Of a stretch of 64,000 nucleotides of DNA, positions 43,501 to 55,398 are shown piece by piece. Both the position numbers and the translations under genes were made by a program. The DNA comes from Flammulina velutipes (taxonomy: Eukaryota > Basidiomycota > Agaricomycetes > Agaricales > Physalacriaceae). Position 1 is the first letter of the stretch. Every line of letters starts with the position of its first letter. Below the pieces are notes generated by a model. That model was not told where the DNA came from. It did no database searches and saw only the letters and a list, made by a program, of their open reading frames with translations. The stretch lies in NCBI GenBank assembly GCA_011800155.1, contig CM022370.1:2046001-2110000 (forward strand), read 5' to 3'.

Positions 43501-46500
43501 TGAGATGAACTAGCATACCAATTGTAACTGCGGTCACAAGCTCCACGTCAGATTGAAGCTTTTCGAACGCAGTCTTGACAAAGGAAGGCAAGTTGAAGCC
43601 CCTAGAAACGATAGGGTTAGCTACAGGCCACGCAGGAAAGGAAACAACAAACGTGAAGAGATTAGCACGGCGGATCTTCGAAGATGACTGAACACCTTGC
43701 AAATACTGTATGCCACCAACATCAACGATCCCATCCAGAGGCGCAACATCCAACCCGGCTTCTACAGCCAAGTTCCGTGTGAGAGTAAAGACAGCGCTAG
43801 GATCCAGATTTTGATTCAAGTCAAGCTCTGGCGAAGTCGTCGTTGAGTGCGGGTCGGTGCTAAAATCTGTATCGGTGTCGATGGTCCCGAGAGGAATTCC
43901 ATGGGATGACACGGTAGACTTGATATTCGTTATATGCAAGGCGGTGCTGAACGGGTTTTCCAGGTCCACTGATACGTGACTGACGTTGTTTTCTCGACCA
44001 GTTGTGGAAAGGACTAGGCAGGCGTTAGGATAGATGGCGTGATGTTTCGAAAGAACTCACCTTGCAGTGAGGCCTGCTTCAACAGAGACGTCTTCAACCC
44101 AGGTAAAACAACATCAATCCCGAGAGTCATGAATGCATCAGCAAGAGAAGCAATGCCTGTGCTTCCGTCGTATCCCACGATGGAAAGCTGTACATCTTCA
44201 ATTTGAGATTAATTCGAAGATCATGGATATCTGAGGAGCCACGAATACTGACCTTTCTGGCCCACAAAGTCGTTTAATGTTTGGATGCCTTGTGCGTTAT
44301 CATTTGCCTGCGGACGTATAAGATCACTTGCGTATGAAATGTCATCCAATTACCTTGAACGTCGAACTAGCTTGTACAGAATTTAATCCCATGTTCAGCG
44401 TGAGATTCGGTAACAGCGCTGTTCCCAAAACGACGCCATCTCTATGAAGTTGAAGGGCTGGTGATGGTTAGAACGATTAGATAAACACCAGTCTACAGTC
44501 GAACTCACTCAAGTCTCCGGTGGAAAGTTTGAGGTTTGAAGGGTTCTCGATCGTCACTATACGCGTCAAAAGTTAATCAACTTACTATCAAACCAGCCCG
44601 TAAAATGACGAACCATTGATACCGAGCAGAATGCCTTCCTCTGTACCGCCCTGAACATCAACAGCCTCAATCGTAGTCAATCCATTCAGTCCCTGAAGTC
44701 CATCGAGAGAGGACGAAACGTTGAACTTGATTGGGTCCAAAGTGAGCAGGCCGATGCTCATGTTGGCCACAGCGCTCGCATGTCCAATGAGGCGGAATGG
44801 AACAACCTTCCCACTGGTGATGTTCGCGTCTGGTGGTCAAGTATACATGAGCTACGAGCGTCCAAATCGATCTCCGAGAAATCCTCACTGAAAGTGGCAA
44901 AATTGGGATGATCGGTCTTCAATTTCGTGTCCTCGATAGTGATGTTCACAGTCCCAGCAGTCTTTGTCGAGCTGAGAACCTTTATCGATGAAGTCGAAGC
45001 TCCAAGTGGCTATAAGCGCGTCAGCGTGATCACCACCAAGAATCTCTCGACCACAACGTACAGTTGCCAGTCCAGCCACAGTTCCGTCCTGCGAGATGTT
45101 AAAGTCGTTCCGGATTTGACCAATGTCAACGTTAAAGCCGAAAGGCAATTCTACAAAAATTGTTAGCGCGAAGTTTGAGCAGGGAAAAACAATCCGTACC
45201 CATCTCGGCGAGTACATTATTGCTATTAGCGGTAGGCGACCACGCTTCCTCCTCGCTAAACGCAAGTGCGAGATCGCCAATCGCGATAGACTTTATGGGA
45301 CTGATAGCACCTTCGAGCGATACGAAAGGCACCTTCAATGTCAACGCCTGAAGGCCCTGGCTCAACCATGGGATAACAGTACCGTCAGACTGTAATGTCG
45401 ATCTTCCTTTCGCCAATACAGTTGAATCGTCGCCGTTTAGATAATTAGTGAAAAGCCGGGACACGGTTTTCAGCTCATCTTCTGCGACATGCGGCTTCAG
45501 GAATCCTGTCAACTTGATATCGTTGTTCTTCGGTATCTAGGGGGCTCGTTAGTACCCAATACGCATGGCAGGTTGAATGTAAGACGCACGATGACGGTGT
45601 TAACACTAGTTCCGGTTCCCAGATCGACACCGTCGTACGTCAAATCGAAGACTACAGTACCCAGATTGATATTGAATGGACTAGAATGGTCGGTAAGCGC
45701 GCAAAACGCCACAGTGGATAAACAACATGCCTTGGGTTGTCCAATGCCGTTATAGTTGCGAAGTTGATGCCACCACCATCTTCTTCTGGATTGTCACTCG
45801 GCAATAGAAGCTCTTTTAGAGCGACGTTTCCAGAGAAGCTGTTGAAGCCTGGGAAACGTGTGAGCTGATTGAATGGCAATACAACATGAGATTTACCCTT
45901 CATGGTGACATATTTATCGAACTTGATGCCCTTGGAGACAGGGAATTTGGCAGCCTGGACCCTAAGATCTTCGCTGTACAGTCTCCAAGTGAAATTCTCC
46001 GCCGTGATCATCGTTTCCGTGAAGGTTCCAAAAGCGTCTGGGTCTGTAATATTGAAGGCTGTCTGGTCGTCGATGGTGGCGCGTTTATTGCGCGCCTTTA
46101 GTCCATGCAAATTCATAACACCCAGCGCCGTCTGAGAACCGTTGTCCTGGACCCATGAGACTGAGATGGGCTTGGTGAAGTCGATGGTGGCGGGGATGAA
46201 CCCAGTGTGAGTAACCTATGTGAAGGTGTCAAGTTAACGTTCTGGTGCTAGAGACAGACGACGCACCACTCCTCTGAGCTGAAGATCAAATCTGAAAGAG
46301 AATGTCAGTACGCGAATGAGGGTGGGAACATGGATGCACGGACGTGTCGTTCTGTGGGGACGTGATTGCAGCTTCATCGATGTTGATGACGCTCCGGTTG
46401 ACTACCAGCTGTGCTATGGCAGTCACGACGGGGAAGAGCAGAATGAAGATGAGCGCAATGCCCAGCGGGATGATGATGGCCTGGGAAATTAAGAACTTGC

Positions 46501-46803
46501 GACGCTTGTACCATGGCACCACGGGCGCTGGGGCTGCTGCTGGCTGAGTAGGCGCTCCATCGACTGACCCTGGTACCGTATCACCACTCTGTGGATTGAC
46601 GGGGACGCCAGCAGCGGTGGTCCGTTGCACATCGTGGTCTTCAGCGAAGCGCGAACCGGACAAGGGAGCGGCATTTCCTGCGAAATGGTAAGTCTGGGTG
46701 GGCCGACATATGTATAGAGCGACGTACTGCCCAAGGACGCGGTAGAACTCTGATCAAACTCGTAAATACCGCTACTTTGGCGCGCTGGATGGACTTGTTC
46801 CAT
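37591..46803 (-). CDS. Giant DUF3712 membrane protein with three internal units
   Basis: It starts at ATG 46803 (MEQVHPARQSSGIYEFDQ) and the stop is at 37591. Many small introns are present. The product is roughly 2,500 residues. After a Pro-rich cytosolic N-terminus and WYKRRKF comes one helix (FLISQAIIIPLGIALIFILLFPVV). The rest should be outside the cell or luminal: repeated LEA14/DUF3712-like beta domains (KLSLAGRLVP, VTLKGFNGLKGGVHIESFNLPS, LTGIDFNVDSTIAGLQGLNA, LSNPSNLTI-type motifs). The C-terminus is a Ser/Asp-rich tail (SSSDDSGSDSTADSSSDDD). Such proteins are often mislabelled pre-rRNA processing protein; function is unknown. Three similar parts follow each other at about 3-kb spacing. 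I treat it as one gene because only the first unit has the membrane helix and no start signal separates the units. Confidence 0.8.
37900..46350 (-). repeat. Three tandem ~3-kb intragenic units in the DUF3712 gene
   Basis: Matching motifs recur in order. F-x-W-x-I (ENFTWRLYSEDL, ESFEWEISGKDL, EEFEWTISTDKL) is at about 45.99, 42.86 and 39.82 kb. The GF/AFN..LPS block is at about 45.83, 42.64 and 39.72 kb. The I/VxxDF/FNV motif is at about 44.74, 41.73 and 38.80 kb. Spacing is about 3.0 kb each time, so the extracellular part was tripled. Confidence 0.75.
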
Positions 46804-47386
46804 GGCTGCAGCGCGTGAATCCCGGTGAGCTTGAGGAGGAAACACGAGCGTGAAGACTCAAGAGAGTAAGCGAAACACGAGGGCAGGAACCCATCATATA
46901 AATAGGACGCAAAATTTGCAGGCCTTTCAGGAAGCAAAGGGAGCACATGGATCAATTGCAGATCACAAGACTTCGTGTGGGGCCCCGCATTTAGCGGTCA
47001 ACTATTCAGATCCAATCTGAGTGCGTTGATTGCGAGTTAGCCTCGTTCATAAATACAAATTTATAACATACCGTGCAGCTGGGGCATAGCAAATTCGTCT
47101 ATGGAGTCGTCAGTACTCACTGTTGTTCCTCAGAATCCGGATACACCAATCCCCTGCCGAATTCACATGAGTTAAAGGTCGACGACAAGCCACCATGTCC
47201 ACACGACGAAGAACCCTCATGACCTCGAAAACATCGGGTATAGACTAGCGTATGAGCAATGCAGACAGATTAGTGCCTCAAAGCCCTAGTGTATAACGTG
47301 ATGAGCATACAAATGTGTACAACAAACAACATGAGAGGTGGGAGATGGTACCTGTGGTACGCCACAATAGAAAATATGATGTCCTG
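46804..47386. other. Intergenic region
   Basis: This is the promoter of the DUF3712 gene, with a TATA-like CTATTTATATG on the minus strand at about 46903-46913, and the 3' flank of the 47387 gene. I see no other feature. Confidence 0.45.
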
Positions 47387-48250
47387 TCAGTTCGGTGGCT
47401 TTTCCTCCTCGCTAATTTCCCCTTCTTCTTTGCTCACACTTCGCGTAATTGGTACAGCTGGACCAACTGGACGTCCCTCGTTCTGTTGTACCGCGTTCTC
47501 AACTTGCGGTATGTCTGGCGCTGGAGCCACCGACGCTTCGCTCTCTTCGGATGTACGACGCTTCGACGAACGCGTGCTACGTCGCTCCAAAGACGTCTCC
47601 TCGTTAGATTCGCCTGCTGGAGGCTCCGGAGTCTGCGTCTTGACAGGCAGGCTAATTGCTCTGACGCTGACTGCCGGTTCCGAAGTGCCGGGCGCGTTAA
47701 TGCGATCTTTGTTATTGCTCGACGCCGCTCGCGACAGCGTCTGGCGCGTTTTCTTTGCGGGATACGTCGTGTCCGAGTCGTCTGCCTCTTTGCGCTTTCG
47801 CTTGTTGCCGCGTCTTTTGCGGGGGGACGGATCCTTGGCTTCGCGATCGGGGGCGGGGACGGCTGCGACGATGGGGGCGACGTCTGGGACGGGGTCTGGC
47901 TGAGGGGGTCGCATGATATTGTAGCGCTGGGATCCAGGAAGGCCTTCGTCGTCGTCGAGACAGAGTGTCGCTGGGAACCCAAAGAGCGTGGGATCCAGAG
48001 GGGGGAGGGATAGCGCAAAGGCTCCGAGAGGGTGATACAGCGGGAGGGGAACTGCGAATGGACGTTTGAATCTGGATGAAGGCAGGGCACGATGCGTCGT
48101 AGAGCCAGAGCTGCTGGTGGATGTGCTCGCAGACGGGGACGACGCATCGAGTGGACGCGATAAATTCCACGCCGAGGTCGAGGACGAAGGGGTGCTCGCT
48201 GCCGGCGGCGAATGGTATGTGCGCTGTGGTTTTCGTCGGATGGATGACAT
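47387..48250 (-). CDS. Low-complexity nuclear protein of unknown function
   Basis: The open frame extends upstream through TTG, but the first ATG is 48250 (MSSIRRKPQRTYHSPP), giving 287 residues in one exon. It is rich in Ser, Pro and Arg. A conserved-looking segment FKRPFAVPLPLYHPLGAFALSL sits near residue 60. A strong bipartite nuclear signal (SPRKRRGNKRKRKEADD, about residue 140) is followed by an acidic end with SVSKEEGEISEEEKPPN. No domain is recognised. Nuclear location is the only firm inference. Confidence 0.65.
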   Translation of the reverse strand: MSSIRRKPQRTYHSPPAASTPSSSTSAWNLSRPLDASSPSASTSTSSSGSTTHRALPSSRFKRPFAVPLPLYHPLGAFALSLPPLDPTLFGFPATLCLDDDEGLPGSQRYNIMRPPQPDPVPDVAPIVAAVPAPDREAKDPSPRKRRGNKRKRKEADDSDTTYPAKKTRQTLSRAASSNNKDRINAPGTSEPAVSVRAISLPVKTQTPEPPAGESNEETSLERRSTRSSKRRTSEESEASVAPAPDIPQVENAVQQNEGRPVGPAVPITRSVSKEEGEISEEEKPPN

Positions 48251-48538
48251 GGCGGGCTCGTTTTTTTCAAGCAGCTGAAGCGAATAGGTTAGCAAGGGCA
48301 GATAGGCCAATCAGTCAACGACGCACCTGCTATATTTACAAATGAAAAAAGTACAACTATGGCGGCGCTGTAATCTTGGGTGCGCTACGCCAGCACTGTC
48401 TGCCGACTGTTGCAGATGAGAGTGATGAAGGATCCGGATATGTTACAAGTCGACGCAGCATTGACCACTGAGAGAGCTTTACACCCACGTGGCTGGAAAA
48501 TTCAATTGATCGCCCGGTCCGGGCACTAATAGGCTCTT

Positions 48539-51500
48539 CTAAACATTATATAGTACATTTCCTAATCCCATTAGATGCTTTTCGCAGATGGCAGACAGAT
48601 AGAATTCGTGTTCCGAGTTGTGTGGCTGCACCAGGTTGTGCGCAATTTCGTGCGCCAGGGTGAAATACCTGTCAATCCTGGTCAGTGTACGCGGAGACGA
48701 ACAATGAACCATGTCATACCAAGATATCAATGCCGGGTTGGTATTCCCTTGCTTCACGTCTTCGTCGTCTAGCGGGAATGTAAGAAACAAACATAGTCGA
48801 CAAGAGGGTGACATACGCCAACTAATGTAGTATCGCAAGTTCAAGAAAATACTGCCGTTCCTATTGAAGGCAATGGTTGTCCCCTCTTCCTCGTGGAAGA
48901 TGTGCATATTCTGCAATGGCAGATTGTAAACTTTGGACAACGTGGTCATGATATGCACGAAGCGAGCGATGGAATCCCGATTGGTAACCAAGAACGCATC
49001 AACGTCGTGTGGTTGGACGCTATTAGCTAAAAAGACGTGGACATTCTGCATCGTCGCTATAGATGCGCTCAATCTCCGGAGTAATCAGTTTCCAGATAAA
49101 AGTACTCACCGACTTTCTTCAGTGAACCATTGTGACCTGATAGATCACAGTAGCCCTCATTCAAAGATTCCTTGATAACACGCATCTCTTGCCTGTTATG
49201 TAGAAGGTGGTTCTTCTCCGGACGGCATGCACTGATGGCCATATCAATATTCGAGGCTGCTCAGCAGTCAGCTTCAGTCCCGTCAAACTGGTGGTACGCA
49301 TGCGCACCAATATCACTCTGAGAAGCACCAGTCGGCTTAGTCGTTCCAGGTCCAGGACGCGTTTGACTGGGTACAGGCGGCGCGGGTGGCGTCGCATCTT
49401 GTATCTTGGGCGACTCCACTGTAGAATGACTGCCCTCCCCTTGTCCTCCAAAGCCCGTTTTCCCAAACTTGTCTCTCAAGTTCTGGAATGTATCTTTCAC
49501 GCGCCCACTGGCCGGGCGGAATATGTCTCCAGGCATGGAAGGCGTGTCAGAGTCAGCAACGAGCTGCTTCGAAGGAGGCCTTGCTGGGGGTGGTGGAGGA
49601 GGCTCAACGGCTGCTTTAGCTCGGGCAAGTTCAGCGGCTTGACGCTCTGCTTGCTGTTGCCTCAAGATGCGCTCAACTTGGGAGGAAGTCAGTAACTTTG
49701 TCTTCGAATCAGACAAATCATTACCATTGTATCCTCTTCGCTTTAGAGCACGTAAATCTGTCGAGAGAATGGTCATGAAGAGAAGAGCATCATTGGTCTT
49801 CGGAGAGACGAATAGTTGTTTAATCAGTGCCAGCGCAACTCTGATTACAGAGATCAGTACAAGGACAATTGACAAGAGGACATGCCACCCACTCGTACAT
49901 ATCCAATTGTGCGTTTCCAGCGAGGAACAACTTAACACTATGCCCATCATACGGCGAAGAGAAAGCTGAAGCCTCCTGTACGTGTTCCATGTGAGTCTGG
50001 CCAACGTTCAGCGACTTGGTCACAGTGAGCTTTCCGAACGTCTTGACGATGAAATGGTCCTTCTCGTTCAATCTGTTGAACGAAATCTTGGTCTTCGCGT
50101 GAGTGTGTTCGTGTAGAAACAGCGGTAATCGCTCGAGGACCAGTGAGCGCGTCTCTGCTGCGATCTTGCTATTGGGGATCTCGGCAGTGAATCTACATTG
50201 TTCTTTGACCAGTGCGCTTAGTTTCCGAGAGCCCAGGGTTATGTAGAAGGCTGTTCGATGTAGTCAGCGATCTGCCTGTCCTATGCATATGAGTACGAAC
50301 CTTCCAGGAGATCTTCCTGGGGCGCCGTGAAGAGCTTGTCTCCGAATAGCTGATGCGCGTTGATATCATCAGCAATGACCACCTCGGCTGGCATCTTCAA
50401 CGCGTATTCTGTATCCCACTCGTCGTCATCCAAACTCGAATCCAGACCACTCTTTTCTGGCTTGGTTGTCCTAGGTGTTCGCCGCAGAGCCAACAAAAAC
50501 TTGGAATGCTTCATGCGCAGTAGAGTGTCGCTGGCGAGTTGATGTTGTCCAACAGCAATTCTCTGGAGTTCGGCCAGATAGCTAATTCAACGTTCAGTCA
50601 TGTCCATATAGCGTAGTGAAATCAATACGTACTTCACAGAGCCATTGACCATATCATAAAACTGCTGAGGATTCTGGAGGAGTTTCCGAGCGACTTCATC
50701 AGGACTGGGCTCTTGCCTCGTCCCGCATACTGCCAGGAATGAGTTCGCGCCAGGTCCAAAATCGACGAACGCAAAGAGCTTAGAGTAGGAGCCGGTTGTT
50801 GTGCTTCTCCGGAAGTAGCACTGGTTTGGGGGCAGCCATCGCAGTTCCTTCGACCCTTCGATTTTGGTCGGAACCATGGCCACTGAATTAAGCTTGGCGA
50901 AGTGAGCTTGGCCATACTCTGTATACAACTAGGTCAATATCTCGTAGAATTTATAGTATTGGGACGAACCACGCATATGACTGGACATGATCTCAAACCA
51001 GGTCTTTGCTTCAGCCTCGTCCTTGGGCTGATGATGCCTGAGGAACTCAACCATCTTGTCAGCAGAGGGGTTCGTGTTCAGCTGAAGTTTCGCGCATGCA
51101 TCTTTGGTCACAGAGGGATGGGCGACGAGGAAGCCGAACGCTGCCCATTCTGGGTTGGTAAAGACCTGCTCCTTGTCAGTGACTGTGAATCTCAAGGGAT
51201 AGACAACATACATCTGGCGGAACACCGAGACACTTCTTCGTCCCGTTCATGGCGGGAATGAACGCGATCTGGTGGAATTTGACATGGTCGAAGCCAGGAT
51301 ACTTTGTCGTTACATTGTCGACCAGATATTGCCACGCGGCCTGTTGGATCTAGAAAGGCTCTAAGTCGATAACCGAACTATATTAGATTACAGATTTTGG
51401 TGTACCTTCTCGTCGGGGCTAGCGCATAGTTGCACTAAAGTCTCAATCGGCGGTTGTCTCTTTAGTCCAAGCGTGAACGCCAACTTGGCTGGGGGGAGAT

Positions 51501-54500
51501 CAATTGAGGTCGTCGGTGGTAAGGCGATGGCAGCTCACCTTCGGCTGAAGACGAGCGCCACTTCGACTTGGTGCCCCAATCCAACACTGGCAGACCCAGT
51601 TGACGAAATATGTCAAGGGGCTCATAAAGATCACTAGCGAGACGCTTCTGAGATTTGGGTGTGGCAGAATGGTCTTCCTGTGGGAACGCAGCTGTACGTT
51701 GGAGACGAGCAATCTCATCGGGCTGGAGGTTACGAGCAGCAAGATGCTTAACGAGATCACTGATGGTCCACTCATTTGTCTTTATCATCCTATCGAAAGT
51801 TTAGTCAAAGAATTAGGAGATTCAGAAGGACGTACTTGTTAAACAAGATTTGCAGTTCTACATCCTTCCGGACGCCCAGTCCTTCGAGTGTCCGCTCCAA
51901 TGGGCCTTTGACGATATTCCCAGAAGGTAACGTCACGACCGGAAGATCCTGGAAGACATTCGCGCCAGGAAAGTACACTTCGCCCGGTACCCGCAATCCA
52001 CTGTTCGTCGGAATACACCGAAGGTCCTGCATGGTGACTACAATCTTGCCTTTCATCTCTCCCGGAACACACGGCCAATTTCGCGCTAACGTGTTCAGAA
52101 CCTGCTCCGCCCAAACCGCAGAGATCTCGATGTCGTATTCTGGAGAGGCACGGCCTTTTGGATCTTTGAGGAATTGAATCCATTGGAGGAGGCTGAGCTC
52201 GTGCCATCCGAAGCTGGAGGTTAAAGAAGATGTGGAGATTCGTTTACTGACGCTGAGAGGAAGGACGTGCTCGGGTAGAGGACCATCGACTGGTATGCGT
52301 CCGCCATCCAGGTAGGTTCGTATAGCAGACAAGTTGATGATACGCTCCAATCCTTTTCCTGTAGCGGGGACAACGAGCACGGCGTTATCGAGGAGTTCTT
52401 GTTTGTACGCATGCTTCCGCGGGTCCTGGGAAAGGAGCCACCAATTCAAACAGGCCACTGTCTGGTCCTCGGTGAGGGGGTGGGTATTCAGTTGTTTGGT
52501 CACGTCTGGAGGGGAGATAGGACAAAGCCGTTTGGTGGGTGGAAGGGATTCATGCTTCAGCGCCTCGATGATCAACTGGGCATTTGGGTCCGTCTCAAAG
52601 ACGCTGGGGACGACGGGGAGATAGGGCAGGAATTTCAACATGACTTCATCGCGAAGTCGAGCGACGGAGAGGCTATGTACGCCTCTTGTGGTCATGATGG
52701 AGAACTCCATGTTCATGCCACATACGAAGAAAGCCTCCTTCATCAAGGCCGCGACTTTGTCCAACGGCGTCGACTTGCGAAATGCAAAGAATTGCATGAC
52801 GTGTAGAGCGCGTTGTGTCAACGCTTCTCGGAGAGCGGGGTCTTTGGCATCGGCGATATCGTCTGGCCATAACTTGCGGATTATAGACAGCTCCTGTTCA
52901 TAGGCCACTCTCGCCAGCAAGCCGCCTACATAGAGAAGCTCTTGATTCCAACCTGTAAGAGAGTTAGTGGTGATCTATTGAATCTATGGTATGCTGCTTA
53001 CGAGCAACTGACTTGTCACTGTTGTATACACGGGTTAGTTGGGAACGCAATAAGATATGTTCACACTCACACTAAATCGATTGATTCTCGTTCAACGGTA
53101 GGGATGAATCGCGCAGCCATATGTCCACCTAAGTTAGGGCATATTCAATCAATAGTAGCAGGGATTCACAGACTTTGACGAACCAATTCCAGTTGTTTGC
53201 GCAGTGGCATGTCCCTAGGAATTCTGTGTTGAGCCAGACGTGAGAGTAGTAACACAGATGCGTACGATGAATATCCGCGCGGAACCGGAACTATCTCGAG
53301 GTCAACACCGACTGGTAGAGTTTGAAGCTCAACGTACCCATCCAAATCTGCTCGTAGTCCTTGGAAAATGTTTTGTTCATTGTCGTCTGAGAGTTTGCTC
53401 GCGTCATACTCCTTCTTGCCAGTCTGTTTACAAGTTGATTTATACTTGCATTGCATGTACAACTACAGAGACTTACATAAACCAGCTCATACTTCAACCT
53501 GTTCGGAGGGTTCTTCTTGGTGGATCGTTGAATGTCCACAGTCTGTTTCTTGTCGAGGCGAACATTGACCTCGGCAGAAAAGATGCTTAACTCCACATTC
53601 ATTCGTTTCAGATCGGTGAGATCTTCCAATGGCTTGGGAAGTTCAACCGGGGTGGGAGGCTGAGGCGTGCTTGCCCTGCCGATTATTCTGGAGAAGAACG
53701 AGGAGAAGGGAGCTTGAGAGTTCGTCGAAGTTGGCTGTGTCTTGACTTGGGGGACAGGCGCCGAAGCGAGAATCCATTTCATGACTTCGGCCTGGATAAG
53801 AAGAGCTGCAACACTATTTAGGACTGCGACGAATAACTCGGTAGGAAACACTTACGTGCACACTTCACTTCCTTCACAGTCATACTTCCCTGAGGGCTGG
53901 TTGTACGCATACCTCGTGGGATACTCTCGGTGGACGGTGCGGAAGGTGAGGATTTGCTCAGATGAACAAGCCTTTTACCATCAAGGTAGACCGAAACTTG
54001 AGATAGACATCGCATGAATGTGATGGAAGAGGCGAGGAACTTGGCGAGGTCATAGATGGGAGGGATAATGCTTTCTTCACGTAGACCCATTTCGAAACTG
54101 GTCCACTGACCTGTAGAGTCCGGAAGTTGGCCACGTCGTGCAAAGAGCTAGTTGAAATGAGCATACTATTATGGTCGTAATGGTGGGCCATACCTGATCC
54201 TTATTATCCTTCCAATAGAAACCCATCCACTGAGTTGCAGACTTGACGAATGGTTCGTCTGTAACTGAGAAGAGACTGTAGAAACCTGTGAGAGTATGAG
54301 GGTACTTGTAACGTGTATGGCGTGGTACGCTTACCGACGCCGAAGGCTCCAATCTTCTCCTCATCGGGATTGCCCTCAGCTATTCAAGAACGGTGAGTGA
54401 AGATTCAAGGAGAATATAATTCAATGACATACCTATCTTCTTGAGTCTATGCCAATCCTCATCTCTGAAGGCCATGCCATTGTTGCGGAATATCCATTGA

Positions 54501-54848
54501 TCGACCTAGATATTCTAAGTTGGAGGTCCTCCGCAGCACTACATGAGCCGCACCATGATCTTGTTGAGGTCAGGCAGAGACGTGGGGTCCTGGTATGCAT
54601 CTGGTTGCAAGTCTTTCGAGCGGAAATGAATCTCGACCTCGGTGGCCTGAGCATCATCCGAATTCTGAAGCAGTTCGCGGAACACAGTGAATTCGCCCGA
54701 GTATCGCGCGAGGATTTTGTCGATTAGCGCGCGCTGGTTGACGGTGACGGACTCGTCCTCTCCGTTGGCCCACTGAGTGATGATATTAGTCGCAGCTATA
54801 GGATATCTATAGTTGAATACTAACGAGAGCATCGCGATTCAAAGACAT
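48539..54848 (-). CDS. Sacsin/HSP90-type ATPase protein with C-terminal HExxH domain
   Basis: It starts at ATG 54848. Exon 1 (54825-54848, MSLNRDAL) joins over a 53-base intron to WANGEDESVTVNQRALID. About 18 exons and some 1,700 residues follow. The N-terminus is a Bergerat-fold ATPase: N-box FRELLQNSDDAQA, NNGMAF (in place of DNG) and G2 box EKIGAFGVGFYSLFSV, as in sacsin (Nov/HATPase_c_3) proteins. A long helical middle follows (SPPDVTKQLNTHPLTEDQ, CIPTNSGLRVPGEVYFP). After a Pro-rich linker the C-terminus has FHEEEGTTIAFNRNGSIFLN and the zinc-protease motif HEIAHNLVQPH (48620-48652). Sacsin domains are chaperone-like; the peptidase part suggests that a substrate is unfolded or sensed and then cut. 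This coupling is inference. Confidence 0.85.
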
Positions 54849-55398
54849 ATCGCCAGCGACTGTCGACCCGGAAGATGATAGTTATTGGACAAGTAAGCGG
54901 GGCGGTTGGTGGCTGTGTAAATGATGCCTTAATCAAGGCCGGCGTTTCCCGCACTCCTCCCGCCCAATGAGCGGGGGGCTGGCGCTCGGGGCCGCCGTTG
55001 TCCGTTCAGCGCGGGGTTCTCGCTGGCGGCGCTCGGAGCATAGTGCGTGGAAAGCGATATATCGCGGGTTATTTTTAGGTGCCAAAAATAATGTTTGAAA
55101 TGAAATAAGGGTGGGAATATTTGTGACATAACAAATCTTCGTGTGCTTTCGCAGTCGCCATTTGTCCGGCACTTGGTCTTGTCTCTTGGCCCGCTCTGCT
55201 CAGAGATTGTCAACAAGGCGTCTTCAGTTGTTCGTCAATCCAACTGTTTGTCTTCGATTGCATCCAGTAAGCTTTACGCCGCTTTATTTTCATCTTTCAT
55301 TCATCGCAACTTTAATCCAGACAGTCGCCTCTGTGAAATACGCTGTTCACGTCTAGCGCTGCTCTCCTCTGCGCCGTCACCGCTCGTTCTTCGTCGAC
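54849..55398. other. Divergent intergenic region
   Basis: This is the shared upstream DNA of the sacsin-like gene and the transporter gene. It includes a GC-rich patch at about 54940-55040 followed by AT-rich sequence. No gene is seen. Some of it may be long 5' UTR of the transporter. Confidence 0.45.

Noticed and set aside
37591..46803. Three separate DUF3712 genes instead of one
   Set aside because: Only the first unit has a membrane helix, frames continue through normal small introns, and no promoter-like gaps separate the units.
47315..48013. Plus-strand frames of 200-230 residues
   Set aside because: They are opposite the low-complexity nuclear protein; there is no splice or domain support.
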